DNA of 64,000 nucleotides from Streptomyces griseoflavus (lineage in GTDB: Bacteria > Actinomycetota > Actinomycetes > Streptomycetales > Streptomycetaceae). Under the pieces are notes generated by a model. That model saw nothing but the letters and a program-made list of their open reading frames with translations, searched no databases and had not been told where the DNA came from. Shown piece by piece: positions 38,608-46,963 of the stretch. The stretch is from the NCBI RefSeq assembly GCF_014649995.1, contig NZ_BMUC01000001.1, positions 1,239,342 to 1,303,341 of the forward strand. Direction: 5' to 3'. Position 1 is the first letter of the stretch. Each line of letters opens with the position of its first letter. A program made the translations under genes and the position numbers.

Positions 38608-40127
38608 CGCCCGGCCTCCTGCGTCGTGTTCAGAATGTTGACTCCCTTGAACAGGGCGGACGGGCAGCCGTGCGACACCGCCGCGACCTGCCCCGGCTGG
38701 GCCTTGCCGCAGTTGAAGGCACCGCCCAGGACGTACGTCCCCGGGCCGCCGACCGCCGCCATGGAGCCCCAGAAGTCCGTCGTCGTGGCCTGGTAGGCGA
38801 CGTCCCGCAGCTGCCCCGCCAGCCGGCCGTTCTCGATCCGGTAGAACCGCTGCCCGGTGAACTGGAAGTTGTACCGCTGCATGTCGATCGACCACGACCG
38901 GTCTCCGACCACGTAGATGCCCCGGTCCACGCCCCCGATCAGGTCCTCCGTCGACATCCCCGCCGGATCGGGCCGCAGCGACACGTTCGCCATGCGCTGC
39001 ACCGGCACATGACCGGGGGAGTCCGCGAACGCGCACCCGTTGGACCGCTCGAAGCCGGTCAGCTTCGCGATCCGCCGGTCCAGCTGGTAGCCGACCAGTG
39101 TGCCGTCCCTCACCAGGTCCCAGGACTGCGCCTCGACACCCTCGTCGTCGTAGCCGACGGTCGCCAGCCCGTGCTCGGCGGTGCGGTCCCCGGTGACGTT
39201 CATCAGCTCGGAGCCGTACCTCAGCCTGCCCAGCTGGTCGAAGGTGGCGAACGACGTCCCCGCGTACGCCGCCTCGTAGCCGAGCGCCCGGTCCAGCTCG
39301 GTGGCGTGGCCGATGGACTCGTGGATGGTCAGCCACAGGTTGGACGGATCCACCACCAGGTCGTACAGCCCCGCCTCGACGCTCGGCGCCCGCATCTTCT
39401 CGGCGAGCAGCTCCGGGATCCGCGCCAGCTCGTCGTCCCAGTCCCAGCCGGTGCCCGTCAAATATTCCCAGCCGCGGCCGACGGGCGGCGCGATCGTGCG
39501 CATGGAGTCGAACTCACCGCTGGAGTCGTCCACGGACACGGCCGTGAGGACCGGGTGCAGCCGCACCCGCTGCTGCGTCGTCACGGTCCCGGCGGTGTCC
39601 GCGTAGAACTTGTTCTCGTGCACGGTCAGCAGCGAGGCGTCGACATGGTCCACCCCGTTCGCCCCCAGCAGCCGCGCGCTCCAGTCGGCCAGCAGCCCGG
39701 CCTTCTCCCCGTCGGGCACGGTGAACGGGTCGATCTCGTACGAGGACACCCACGTCTTCTCGGAGTGCACCGGCTCGGCGGCCAGCTCCACCCTCTCGTC
39801 CGACCCGGCCGCCCGGATCACCTGCGCGGACAGCTTCGCCATCGCCACGGCCTGCGAGGCGACCTTCGCGGCGGCGTCGAGGGTCAGGTCCACCCCGGAC
39901 GCGAACCCCCACGTCCCGCCGTGCACCACGCGCACCGCGTACCCGAGGTCGGTGGTGTCGGACGACCCGGCGGGCTTGGCGTCCCTCAGCCGCCAGGACG
40001 CGCTGCGCACCCGCTCCAGGCGGAAGTCCGCGTGCTCCGCCCCGAGAGCCCGCGCACGGGCGAGGGCGGCGTCGGCGAGGGCGCGCAGGGGGAGTGCCAG
40101 AAATGACTGATCGATGTCATGGGGCAC
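38604..40127 (-). CDS. tldD: TldD family metalloprotease
   Basis: This 507-residue catalytic subunit of the TldD/TldE protease carries the zinc-binding HESIGHATELD (HExxxH about residues 270-275) and the downstream NFQFTGQRFYRIENGRLAGQLRD and GTYVLGGAFNCGKAQPGQ blocks. It should hydrolyse peptides threaded into the heterodimer, for example RiPP leaders or protein fragments. GTG 40127, with AAGGGA ten bases upstream, gives PHDIDQSFLALPLRALA. An in-frame ATG at 40166 would add 13 residues. It is the first gene of tldD-tldE. Confidence 0.93.
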   Translation of the reverse strand: MPHDIDQSFLALPLRALADAALARARALGAEHADFRLERVRSASWRLRDAKPAGSSDTTDLGYAVRVVHGGTWGFASGVDLTLDAAAKVASQAVAMAKLSAQVIRAAGSDERVELAAEPVHSEKTWVSSYEIDPFTVPDGEKAGLLADWSARLLGANGVDHVDASLLTVHENKFYADTAGTVTTQQRVRLHPVLTAVSVDDSSGEFDSMRTIAPPVGRGWEYLTGTGWDWDDELARIPELLAEKMRAPSVEAGLYDLVVDPSNLWLTIHESIGHATELDRALGYEAAYAGTSFATFDQLGRLRYGSELMNVTGDRTAEHGLATVGYDDEGVEAQSWDLVRDGTLVGYQLDRRIAKLTGFERSNGCAFADSPGHVPVQRMANVSLRPDPAGMSTEDLIGGVDRGIYVVGDRSWSIDMQRYNFQFTGQRFYRIENGRLAGQLRDVAYQATTTDFWGSMAAVGGPGTYVLGGAFNCGKAQPGQVAAVSHGCPSALFKGVNILNTTQEAGR

Positions 40128-40556
40128 GGGTAGGGGATCCCTTCGGGGCTTGCCTGTAGTGGCCATCGTCAGGCAGTGAACCACGTCGCCGGTGCCGGGC
40201 TCCCCCGAAATGCCTGACCGCGGGAGCGGCGAACCACGCGCGAAAGGGGCGGGGTTGGGGCGGGGGCGTGGCCGGCGCACCCTCCCGCGGCACGACCCGG
40301 GCGCCCTGGTGACCCGCGACGGCGGGACGCTGCGGACCGCGCGCGCCGAAGGGCTCCCGGCCCACGCGCCCGGTATGCCGGACCGTACCGGGGCCTGAAC
40401 TGTAGGAACCCGACAGGAGGCCGCGAGCGCCACTGTCGGTGCCCCAATGTCCCGGGGCGGGCGCGGACCGATAGGTTTTCGGGTAGGCCGCCCGTCATCG
40501 CCGCCCGTCGTCCGGGCATCGGGCGGGTATGGAACCGCTATCGAAAGGGTGATCCG
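40128..40556. other. 429-base divergent intergenic region
   Basis: This GC-rich gap separates tldD (minus) and fabG (plus). I see no gene. It should hold the promoters for both directions. Candidate -10 hexamers for fabG are TAGGAA (near 40405) and TAGGTT (near 40472), but no convincing -35 accompanies either. No strong hairpin or repeat was found. Confidence 0.5.
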
Positions 40557-41261
40557 TTGAGCCGCTCGGTTCTCGTCACCGGAGGCAACCGGGGCATCGG
40601 CCTCGCCATCGCCCGCGCGTTCGCCGACGCCGGCGACAAGGTCGCCATCACGTACCGCTCGGGCGAGCCGCCGGCCGGCTTCCTCGCCGTCAGATGCGAC
40701 ATCACCGACACCGAGCAGGTGGAGCAGGCCTACAAGGAGATCGAGGAGACCCACGGTCCCGTCGAGGTCCTGGTCGCCAACGCCGGCGTCACCAGGGACC
40801 AGCTGCTGATGCGGATGTCCGAGGAGGACTTCACCTCGGTCGTCGAGACCAACCTCACCGGCACCTTCCGGGTCGTCAAGCGCGCCAACCGCGGCATGCT
40901 GCGCGCCAAGAAGGGCCGCGTCGTCCTGATCTCCTCCGTGGTCGGCCTGCTCGGCTCCGCGGGGCAGGCGAACTACGCCGCCTCCAAGGCCGGCCTGGTC
41001 GGCTTCGCCCGCTCCCTCGCCCGTGAGCTGGGTTCGCGGAACATCACCTTCAACGTCGTCGCCCCCGGATTCGTCGACACCGACATGACCCGGGAGCTCT
41101 CCGAGGAGCAGCAGACGAGGATCCTGGCGCAGGTGCCGCTCGCCCGGTACGCGCAGCCCGAGGAGATCGCCGCGGCCGTGCGGTTCCTGGCCTCGGACGA
41201 CGCCTCGTACATCACTGGAGCCGTCATTCCCGTTGACGGCGGACTGGGAATGGGTCACTGA
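40557..41261 (+). CDS. fabG: 3-oxoacyl-[acyl-carrier-protein] reductase FabG
   Basis: This NADPH-dependent reductase of type II fatty acid synthesis (SDR fold) has 234 residues. Cofactor motif: TGGNRGIG (residues 8-15). NAGV lies near 77. Catalytic Ser is in LISSVVG, and YAASK (Tyr about 145, Lys about 149) is intact. The product ends in the usual VIPVDGGLGMGH. The start codon is TTG at 40557, after AAAGGGTGATCCG. No later in-frame ATG or GTG preserves the Rossmann start, so TTG is well supported. It is six bases upstream of fabI in a two-gene operon. Confidence 0.95.
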   Translation: MSRSVLVTGGNRGIGLAIARAFADAGDKVAITYRSGEPPAGFLAVRCDITDTEQVEQAYKEIEETHGPVEVLVANAGVTRDQLLMRMSEEDFTSVVETNLTGTFRVVKRANRGMLRAKKGRVVLISSVVGLLGSAGQANYAASKAGLVGFARSLARELGSRNITFNVVAPGFVDTDMTRELSEEQQTRILAQVPLARYAQPEEIAAAVRFLASDDASYITGAVIPVDGGLGMGH

Positions 41262-41267
41262 AACACC

Positions 41268-42035
41268 ATGAGCGGAATTCTCGAGGGCAAGCGCGTCCTG
41301 ATCACCGGTGTGCTGACGGAGGCGTCCATTGCCTTCCACACCGCCAAGCTGGCCCAGGAGCAGGGCGCCCAGGTCATCCTGACCGCGTTCCCGCGGCCCA
41401 CCCTGACCGAGCGCATCGCCAAGAAGCTGCCCGAGCCGGCCAAGGTCATCGAGCTCGACGTCACCAACGAGGAGCACCTGGGCCGGCTGGCCGACGTGGT
41501 CGGTGAGGAGCTCGGCGGCCTCGACGGCGTCGTCCACTCCATCGGCTTCGCGCCGCAGGACGCGCTCGGCGGCAACTTCCTCAACACGCCGTTCGAGTCG
41601 GTCGCCACGGCCATGCACGTCTCGGCGTTCTCCCTGAAGTCGCTGACCATGGCCTGCCTGCCGCTGATGCAGAACGGCGGCTCGGTCGTCGGCCTCACCT
41701 TCGACGCGCAGTTCGCCTGGCCGCAGTACGACTGGATGGGCCCGGCCAAGGCCGCCCTGGAGGCCACCAGCCGCTACATGGCGCGCGACCTGGGCAAGCA
41801 GAACGTCCGCTGCAACCTGATCTCCGCGGGCCCGCTCGGCTCCATGGCCGCCAAGTCCATCCCGGGCTTCAGCGAGCTGGCCTCCGTGTGGGACACCCGT
41901 GCGCCGCTGGAGTGGGACCTGAAGGACCCGGAGCCGGCCGGCCGCGGTGTCGTCGCCCTGCTGAGCGACTGGTTCCCGAAGACCACGGGCGAGATCGTCC
42001 ACGTGGACGGCGGTCTGCACGCCATCGGCGCCTGA
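41268..42035 (+). CDS. fabI: Enoyl-[acyl-carrier-protein] reductase (NADH), FabI/InhA-type
   Basis: This enzyme catalyses the last reductive step of each fatty-acid elongation cycle. The 255-residue SDR protein has the variant cofactor motif GVLTEASIAFH (residues 14-24) and the InhA-like TFDAQFAWPQYDWMGPAK, in which Tyr and Lys are six residues apart. It ends in IVHVDGGLHAIGA. Close similarity to mycobacterial InhA makes it a candidate target for isoniazid- or triclosan-type inhibitors, as known for the family. It is the second gene of the fabG-fabI operon and is followed by a strong hairpin. Confidence 0.96.
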   Translation: MSGILEGKRVLITGVLTEASIAFHTAKLAQEQGAQVILTAFPRPTLTERIAKKLPEPAKVIELDVTNEEHLGRLADVVGEELGGLDGVVHSIGFAPQDALGGNFLNTPFESVATAMHVSAFSLKSLTMACLPLMQNGGSVVGLTFDAQFAWPQYDWMGPAKAALEATSRYMARDLGKQNVRCNLISAGPLGSMAAKSIPGFSELASVWDTRAPLEWDLKDPEPAGRGVVALLSDWFPKTTGEIVHVDGGLHAIGA

Positions 42036-42048
42036 CCGTACGCCGCAC

Positions 42049-42082
42049 CAGGGCCCGCGTCCCCGCAGGGGCGCGGGCCCTG
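42049..42082 (+). terminator. Hairpin terminator after fabI
   Basis: A perfect 11-bp stem (CAGGGCCCGCG at 42049-42059 with CGCGGGCCCTG at 42072-42082) with a loop that pairs again lies 14 bases past fabI. Confidence 0.75.
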
Positions 42083-42150
42083 CGCACGGGCCCGGTCAGC
42101 CCGTCGGAGGGCGGGCCCTGCGCACGGGCCCCGGTCAGGCCTCGGAGGGC
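42073..42150. repeat. Imperfect 38/40-bp tandem duplication at the 3' end of the GntR gene
   Basis: The segment 42073-42110 and the segment 42111-42150 are near-identical (both start GCGGGCCCTGCGCACGGGCC and contain GGTCAG and TCGGAGG). The right copy contains the stop and last codons of the GntR-family gene, so the left copy is a duplicate of that 3' end within the gap next to the fabI terminator. Confidence 0.75.
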
Positions 42151-42827
42151 GGACCGAACCGCCCCGGACGGCACACGAACGGATAGGCGGCGGCCTCCTC
42201 GGCCGCCGTCGCCGCGTCACCCGCGCGGATCGCTTCCACCAGCCGCCCGTGGTCCATGTGCGCCCCCGGCGACATGTCCCCGCCCACGTCGCCGCGCAGC
42301 CAGTCCCGCAGCACCTCGCTCAGATCCGCGTACACGGCGGTCATCACGTCGTTGTGCGAGGCGGCCACGACCGCCAGGTGGAACGTGGCGTCCGCCGCCA
42401 CGAACGCCTCCGCGTCCCCCGACTCCCATGCCTCCTCCCGGCGCAGCAGCAGGGTGTCGATCTGCTTGAGGTCCTTCTCCGTGCGCCGCTGGGCGGCCAG
42501 CCGCGCCGCGGACGACTCCAGCGTCGAACGCAGTTCGCCGATGTGCCGGGGGTCGGCGTCGGCGAAACGGCGGTGCATCACGCCGGCCAGCTCACTCGTG
42601 GCCACCACGTACGTGCCCGAACCCTGGCGAATGTCCAGCAGCCCGTTGTGCGCCAGCGCGCGGACGGCCTCGCGGACGGTGTTGCGGGCCACCCCGAGCT
42701 GCTCGACCAGCTCCGGCTCGGTGGGGATGCGCGTACCGACCGGCCACTCGCCCGACGTGATCTGCGCCCGCAGGGCGGCGATGACCTGCTCGGACAGCGC
42801 CGAGCGGCGCGGATGACTCAGAGGCAT
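42135..42827 (-). CDS. GntR/FadR family transcriptional regulator
   Basis: This 230-residue repressor-type protein has an N-terminal winged helix-turn-helix (about residues 8-72, with PTEPELVEQLGVARNTVREAVRALAHNGLLDIRQGSGTYV) and a C-terminal FCD ligand domain (about 85-215) whose His and Asp residues probably bind a metal and an organic acid. ATG 42827 has GAAGGTG upstream. It is divergent from the MFS gene, and a short palindrome in the MFS promoter is a likely operator, so it probably controls that exporter and perhaps itself. Confidence 0.92.
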   Translation of the reverse strand: MPLSHPRRSALSEQVIAALRAQITSGEWPVGTRIPTEPELVEQLGVARNTVREAVRALAHNGLLDIRQGSGTYVVATSELAGVMHRRFADADPRHIGELRSTLESSAARLAAQRRTEKDLKQIDTLLLRREEAWESGDAEAFVAADATFHLAVVAASHNDVMTAVYADLSEVLRDWLRGDVGGDMSPGAHMDHGRLVEAIRAGDAATAAEEAAAYPFVCRPGRFGPPSEA

Positions 42828-42874
42828 GACACACCTTCGCACGACCGGGGCGCCGGCCGGTGCCCTTTCCGCCA

Positions 42875-42905
42875 TGGACAACCAATCATCCCATGATTCT
42901 ATGAT
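42875..42905 (+). promoter_or_regulatory. MFS promoter with overlapping palindromic operator
   Basis: TGGACA (42875-42880) and TATGAT (42900-42905) form a -35/-10 pair with 19-base spacing. The transcript would begin at about the ATG at 42913, a leaderless message. AATCATCCCATGATT (42884-42898) is a 6+6 palindrome inside the spacer, a good position for repression by the divergent GntR-family protein. Confidence 0.55.
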
Positions 42906-42912
42906 GGTGCTT

Positions 42913-44235
42913 ATGGCTCGCGAGGAAACCCGGACGCTCACGTCCACGACCGCACGTACGCCGGGCACGTCCGCAGTCCACAGCCCTTCCGGGGGCGCGC
43001 CGCCGCGCACCTGGCGGACACGGCTGCTCGTCGTCGGCATCGTGCTGGCCGCGGTGAACCTCCGCCCCGCCATCACCAGCGCCGGCGCGCTGCTGGAGGA
43101 GGTCCGTGACGGCCTCGGCATGAGCGGCACCGTGGCCGGACTGCTCACCTCCGTGCCCCCGCTCTGCTTCGCCGTCTTCGGTGTCACCGCGCCCCGCCTG
43201 GCCCGCCGCTTCGGCGCCGGAGCGGTGGTCTGCGCCGGCATGGCCGCCATCGGCACCGGCCTGCTGATCCGTCCGTACGTGGGCGGCACCGCGGCCTTCC
43301 TGGCCACCACCGCCCTCGCGCTGATGGGCATCGCCGTCAGCAACGTCCTGATGCCGGTCATCGTCAAGCGCTGGTTCCCCGACCGGGTCGGGTCCATGAC
43401 CGGCCTGTACTCCATGGCCCTGGCCCTGGGCACCGCCACGGCGGCCGCGGTGACCGTGCCGGTGACCGACGCCCTGGGCGGGGACTGGCGGTCCGGCCTC
43501 GCCGTGTGGGCGGGCCTGGCGGCCGCCGCCGTACTGCCGTGGCTCGCCTTCGCACGGGAACGGGGCACGACACCGGCCGGGCGCCCACCCGCGCCGGACG
43601 GGCAGGAGCCCACGCATGACGTGCCGGCCCCCGCCGAGGCGCCCGCGCTGCGCATCACCCGCAGCCGTACCGCCTGGGCGCTGGCGGTCTTCTTCGGGCT
43701 CCAGGCGACCGCCGCCTACATCACCATGGGCTGGATGGCCCAGATCTACCGGGACGCGGGCGTCCCCGCGGGCACGGCGGGCCTGCTCCTCGCGGCCACC
43801 ATGGTGATGGGCGTGCCGCTGGCCTTCGTCATACCGCGCCTGGCCGCCCGGCTTCCCCACCAGGGGCCGATCGTGGTCGCGCTCGGGGTGAGCGGCCTCG
43901 CCGGATACGCGGGCCTGTACTTCGCGCCGGCCGCCGGAGCCTGGCTCTGGGCCGTGCTGCTGGGCATCGCCAACTGCGCCTTTCCGCTGGCGCTCACCAT
44001 GGTGGGCATGCGGGCCAGGACCAGCGGGGGAGTGGCCCAGCTGTCCGCCTTCGCGCAGAGCACCGGCTACCTGATCTCCATCCCCGGCCCGCTGCTGGTG
44101 GGCGTGCTCTACCAGCACAGCGGAGGCTGGGGCCTCCCGCTCGCCCTGATGGCCGGCCTGATGATCCCCCAAACAGTCATCGGCGTCCTCGCCGGCCGCA
44201 ACCGCACGGTGGAGGACGAAGCAACGCCCGCGTGA
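42913..44235 (+). CDS. MFS transporter of the CynX/NimT type
   Basis: This 440-residue membrane protein has 12 hydrophobic helices split by a long polar loop (about 220-250, RPPAPDGQEPTHDVPAPAEA). The early NLRPAITSAGALLEEVRDGLG motif is characteristic of CynX/NimT (cyanate or 2-nitroimidazole) transporters. The substrate is not predictable. ATG 42913 is chosen because the predicted -10 places the transcript start there. ATGs at 42901 and 42904 would add four or three residues. It is under a divergent promoter shared with the GntR regulator. Confidence 0.88.
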   Translation: MAREETRTLTSTTARTPGTSAVHSPSGGAPPRTWRTRLLVVGIVLAAVNLRPAITSAGALLEEVRDGLGMSGTVAGLLTSVPPLCFAVFGVTAPRLARRFGAGAVVCAGMAAIGTGLLIRPYVGGTAAFLATTALALMGIAVSNVLMPVIVKRWFPDRVGSMTGLYSMALALGTATAAAVTVPVTDALGGDWRSGLAVWAGLAAAAVLPWLAFARERGTTPAGRPPAPDGQEPTHDVPAPAEAPALRITRSRTAWALAVFFGLQATAAYITMGWMAQIYRDAGVPAGTAGLLLAATMVMGVPLAFVIPRLAARLPHQGPIVVALGVSGLAGYAGLYFAPAAGAWLWAVLLGIANCAFPLALTMVGMRARTSGGVAQLSAFAQSTGYLISIPGPLLVGVLYQHSGGWGLPLALMAGLMIPQTVIGVLAGRNRTVEDEATPA

Positions 44236-44275
44236 CCCACCCCCCCAGGGGCGCGGGGAACTGCGCAAGGGGGGT

Positions 44276-44328
44276 CTGGGGGCGCAGCCCCCAGGGACGG
44301 GACGGGAAGGGGCGGCGGGGGCGAAAAA
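44276..44328 (+). repeat. Streptomyces intergenic hairpin repeat (copy A)
   Basis: CTGGGGGCGCAGCCCCCAG (44276-44294) is a hairpin that can act as the MFS terminator. It is followed by a 27-base segment (44302-44328, ACGGGAAGGGGCGGCGGGG then GCGAAAAA) identical to 46992-47018. Such units are common between Streptomyces genes. Confidence 0.7.
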
Positions 44329-44469
44329 GCACCACGACCGGCCCCGACCTCAGCCCCGGCCCCGCCGCCCCACCCGTCCCGGCCCCGCCGCCCCGCCCGT
44401 GCCGCCGCGCGGAGTCCGCCACGCCCCCCGAAGCAGATCCCGGGCGGCCGAGGTGCGAGACTGACCCAC

Positions 44470-44586
44470 ATGCCAGTCCTCGACCCGAATCCCCAGAACG
44501 GCCAGCGCAAGCTGCTGCTCGTCTTCGCCACGTTCTTCGCCATCTTCATCGTCATCGGCGTGATCGCGACCATCCTCGCGCCGTGA
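44470..44586 (+). CDS. 38-residue membrane microprotein (SGM_5486 family transporter-associated)
   Basis: ATG 44470 opens a 38-residue frame ending at TGA 44584. A polar head (MPVLDPNPQNGQRK) is followed by one hydrophobic helix (LLLVFATFFAIFIVIGVIAT) and a short tail. It matches my memory of the SGM_5486 family of transporter-associated microproteins in Streptomyces. It lies 234 bases downstream of the MFS gene, past a hairpin, and may assist that transporter. The ribosome-binding site is weak, so the message may be leaderless. Confidence 0.7.
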   Translation: MPVLDPNPQNGQRKLLLVFATFFAIFIVIGVIATILAP

Positions 44587-44771
44587 CGGCCCCCTGCGCC
44601 CCGCCCGACGGCGCCGGCGACGGCCATGGTGGTGCTGGCACCCCTATCCCCTAGGGGGCCAGGCTCAGGGTCAAGTGGGTGGGTCACCGGATGGGTTGGG
44701 GCCCGCACGATCCGTACCTTCGAGATGTGGCCGCGACGGCGGGTCACGGACACCCGAAGAGCGGAGGCTTC

Positions 44772-44978
44772 ATGTCGGCGCACACGCACACCCGGCCCCA
44801 TCCGGCCCCCCGGGGCGGCGCCGACACCCGGCTGCCCTGGTGGGCCCTGGCCCTGCCCGCCCTCGCCTTCGTGGCACTGCTCAGCCTGATCCTCAACCCC
44901 TCCGACGCCCACGCGGCCGCCGGTGAGCCCACGATCGCCCACCTCGTCGAGCGCGCCCGGCAGCTCATAGCCCGCTGA
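44772..44978 (+). CDS. Small membrane protein of unknown function
   Basis: This 68-residue protein has a His/Pro-rich head, one transmembrane helix (about residues 23-42, WWALALPALAFVALLSLIL) and an amphipathic C-terminal helix, PTIAHLVERARQLIAR. NPSDAHAAA after the helix looks like a signal-peptidase site, so it could be a cleaved short secreted peptide instead. ATG 44772 has GGAGG five bases upstream. The function is unknown. Confidence 0.72.
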   Translation: MSAHTHTRPHPAPRGGADTRLPWWALALPALAFVALLSLILNPSDAHAAAGEPTIAHLVERARQLIAR

Positions 44979-45043
44979 ACACCTGTGGAGGCGCCGGTCA
45001 ACTCCCTGCGCCCCGTGGCCTGTTTCGTGCGAAGCTGGGCTAC

Positions 45044-45562
45044 ATGAGCGTCGCAGAACCCCGCAGGATTGTCCTTTTCCGGCATGCGAAAGCCGACTGG
45101 CCCCCGGTGTCCGACCATGAGCGACCCCTCGCGGAGCGTGGCCGCACGGACGCCGCAGTCGCCGGACGCAAGCTCGCCGACACCGGAATCGCCTTCGATC
45201 TGGCCCTGTGCTCCACCTCGGTCCGGACCCGGGAGACCTGGAAACTCGCGGTCCACGAGTTCCCGCAGCGGCCGAAAACCGTCTACGAGGAGCGGATCTA
45301 CGAGGCCTCGCCCGGTGAGCTGATCGCCCTGCTCAACGAGACTCCCGACGACGCGCAGAACGTCCTCCTGGTCGGCCACAACCCGGGCATCCAGGGACTC
45401 GCCGACATCCTGGCGGGCGAGTCCGAGGGAGACGCCCGCGCGCGCATGAGCCGCCTCGGTTACCCCGCCGCCGCCTTCGCCGTCCTGTCCTTCAACGGCT
45501 CGTGGAAGTCCCTCGAGCCCGGCGTCGGCACCCTGGCCGACTACTGGGCGCCGACCGAGTGA
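45044..45562 (+). CDS. SixA-like histidine phosphatase family protein
   Basis: This 172-residue phosphohistidine phosphatase of the branch-2 phosphoglycerate-mutase superfamily has the catalytic RHAKADWP motif (His about 14), the second conserved Arg in TSVRTRETW, and the C-terminal GHNPGIQGL motif supplying the second His. It may dephosphorylate histidine phosphotransfer proteins or small phosphates. ATG 45044 follows a weak purine-rich region. It is convergent with serB. Confidence 0.9.
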   Translation: MSVAEPRRIVLFRHAKADWPPVSDHERPLAERGRTDAAVAGRKLADTGIAFDLALCSTSVRTRETWKLAVHEFPQRPKTVYEERIYEASPGELIALLNETPDDAQNVLLVGHNPGIQGLADILAGESEGDARARMSRLGYPAAAFAVLSFNGSWKSLEPGVGTLADYWAPTE

Positions 45563-45623
45563 CACCCGGCGTGACAGGGCCCGGCACCCGGCGTCCGCCG
45601 CTGCCGGGCCCCTGCCCCGCGTC

Positions 45624-46832
45624 TCAGTCCAGTTCCAGCGTGTCGGCGGCCTCGACCTCTTCCCGCGTGACGCCCAGCAGGTAGAGGACCGTGTCCAGGA
45701 AGGGCACGTTCACCGCCGTGTGCGCGGCCTCGCGCACCACCGGCTTGGCGTTGAACGCGACACCGAGCCCCGCCGCGTTCAGCATGTCCAGGTCGTTCGC
45801 CCCGTCACCGATCGCGACCGTCTGCGACAGCGGCACACCCGCCTCCGCGGCGAACCGGCGCAGCAGCCGGGCCTTGCCCGCCCGGTCCACGATCTCGCCG
45901 GTCACCCGGCCGGTCAGCTTCCCGTCGACGATCTCCAAGGTGTTGGCCTGGGCGAAGTCCAGTCCCAGCCGCTCCTTCAGATCATCGGTGACCTGGGTGA
46001 AGCCACCCGAGACCACGCCCACCTGATAGCCCAGGCGCTTCAGCGTACGGATCAGCGTGCGGGCGCCCGGCGTCAGCCGCACCTCGCTGCGCACCTTGTC
46101 CACCACGGAGGCGTCCAGCCCTTCCAGCAGCGCCACGCGTGCGTGCAGCGACTGCTCGAAGTCCAGCTCCCCGCGCATGGCGGCCGCCGTCACCTCGGCG
46201 ACCCGGTCCTCGCAGCCGGCGTGGGCGGCGAAGAGCTCGATCACCTCGTCCTGGATCAGGGTGGAGTCCACGTCCATGACGACGAGGCGCTGCGCCCGCC
46301 GGTACAGCCCCGCCCCGACCACGGCGATGTCGACGCCGAGCCTGGCGGCGTCGGTCACCAGCGCCGTGCGCAGAGGCTCCGTCTCCACGCCGGACACCGC
46401 GAACTCCACCGCCGTCACCGGATACTTGGCCAGCCGGAAGATGCGGTCGATGTTGCCGCCGGCCCTCGTGATCCGTGCGGCGATCGTCGCCGTCGCCTCC
46501 GAGGTGAGGGGGTGGCCCAGCACGGTGACCAGGGACCGGCCGAGTCCGCGCGGGCGGTTGTCGCCCCTGCCGGAGATGATCTCCGCCTGCATCTTCATCG
46601 ACTCCGCCCAGCTGTGGACGGTGGCCCGCAGATCGCCTTCCAGGCCCTCGGGCGGCTGGCTCACGAGCGCGCAGAGCACGATGCGGCCACGGGTGACGAC
46701 CTGCTCGATGTCGACCACGTCGACCGAGTAGGCGGCGAGAGTGTCGAAGAGGCCGGCCGTGATGCCCGGCCTGTCCTTGCCGAAGATCTTGACAAGGAGG
46801 GTGGGAACGTCGGAGGTCTGCGATGCGCTCAT
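45624..46832 (-). CDS. serB: Phosphoserine phosphatase SerB
   Basis: This enzyme performs the last step of serine biosynthesis, hydrolysis of O-phosphoserine. The 402-residue actinobacterial form has two ACT-type regulatory domains (about residues 8-170, starting TLLVKIFGKDRPGITAGLFDTLA) and a HAD phosphatase domain with MDVDSTLIQDEV (nucleophile Asp about 187), VVSGGFTQVTDDL and GDGANDLDML. ATG 46832 begins MSASQTSDVP. As sequenced, the frame upstream of this ATG is open back into the streptophobe gene because of a C-tract length difference, discussed in the findings. Confidence 0.95.
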   Translation of the reverse strand: MSASQTSDVPTLLVKIFGKDRPGITAGLFDTLAAYSVDVVDIEQVVTRGRIVLCALVSQPPEGLEGDLRATVHSWAESMKMQAEIISGRGDNRPRGLGRSLVTVLGHPLTSEATATIAARITRAGGNIDRIFRLAKYPVTAVEFAVSGVETEPLRTALVTDAARLGVDIAVVGAGLYRRAQRLVVMDVDSTLIQDEVIELFAAHAGCEDRVAEVTAAAMRGELDFEQSLHARVALLEGLDASVVDKVRSEVRLTPGARTLIRTLKRLGYQVGVVSGGFTQVTDDLKERLGLDFAQANTLEIVDGKLTGRVTGEIVDRAGKARLLRRFAAEAGVPLSQTVAIGDGANDLDMLNAAGLGVAFNAKPVVREAAHTAVNVPFLDTVLYLLGVTREEVEAADTLELD

Positions 46833-46963
46833 GGTCCCCCCACCGTATCCGGCACCCAGTGCCCCCCGCCTCCGAGGTCCGCCACCCGGACAACCACCCC
46901 GGCCCACCGTGTGATCCGCCCCAGGGGCATTTCCAGCCCCTCCGGCGTTTGAGGAGCGGGGGC

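Noticed and set aside
38604-42020. A minus-strand open frame extending tldD upstream to 42020
   Set aside because: The extension crosses the fabG-fabI genes in antisense. The GTG 40127 with AAGGGA is the sensible tldD start.
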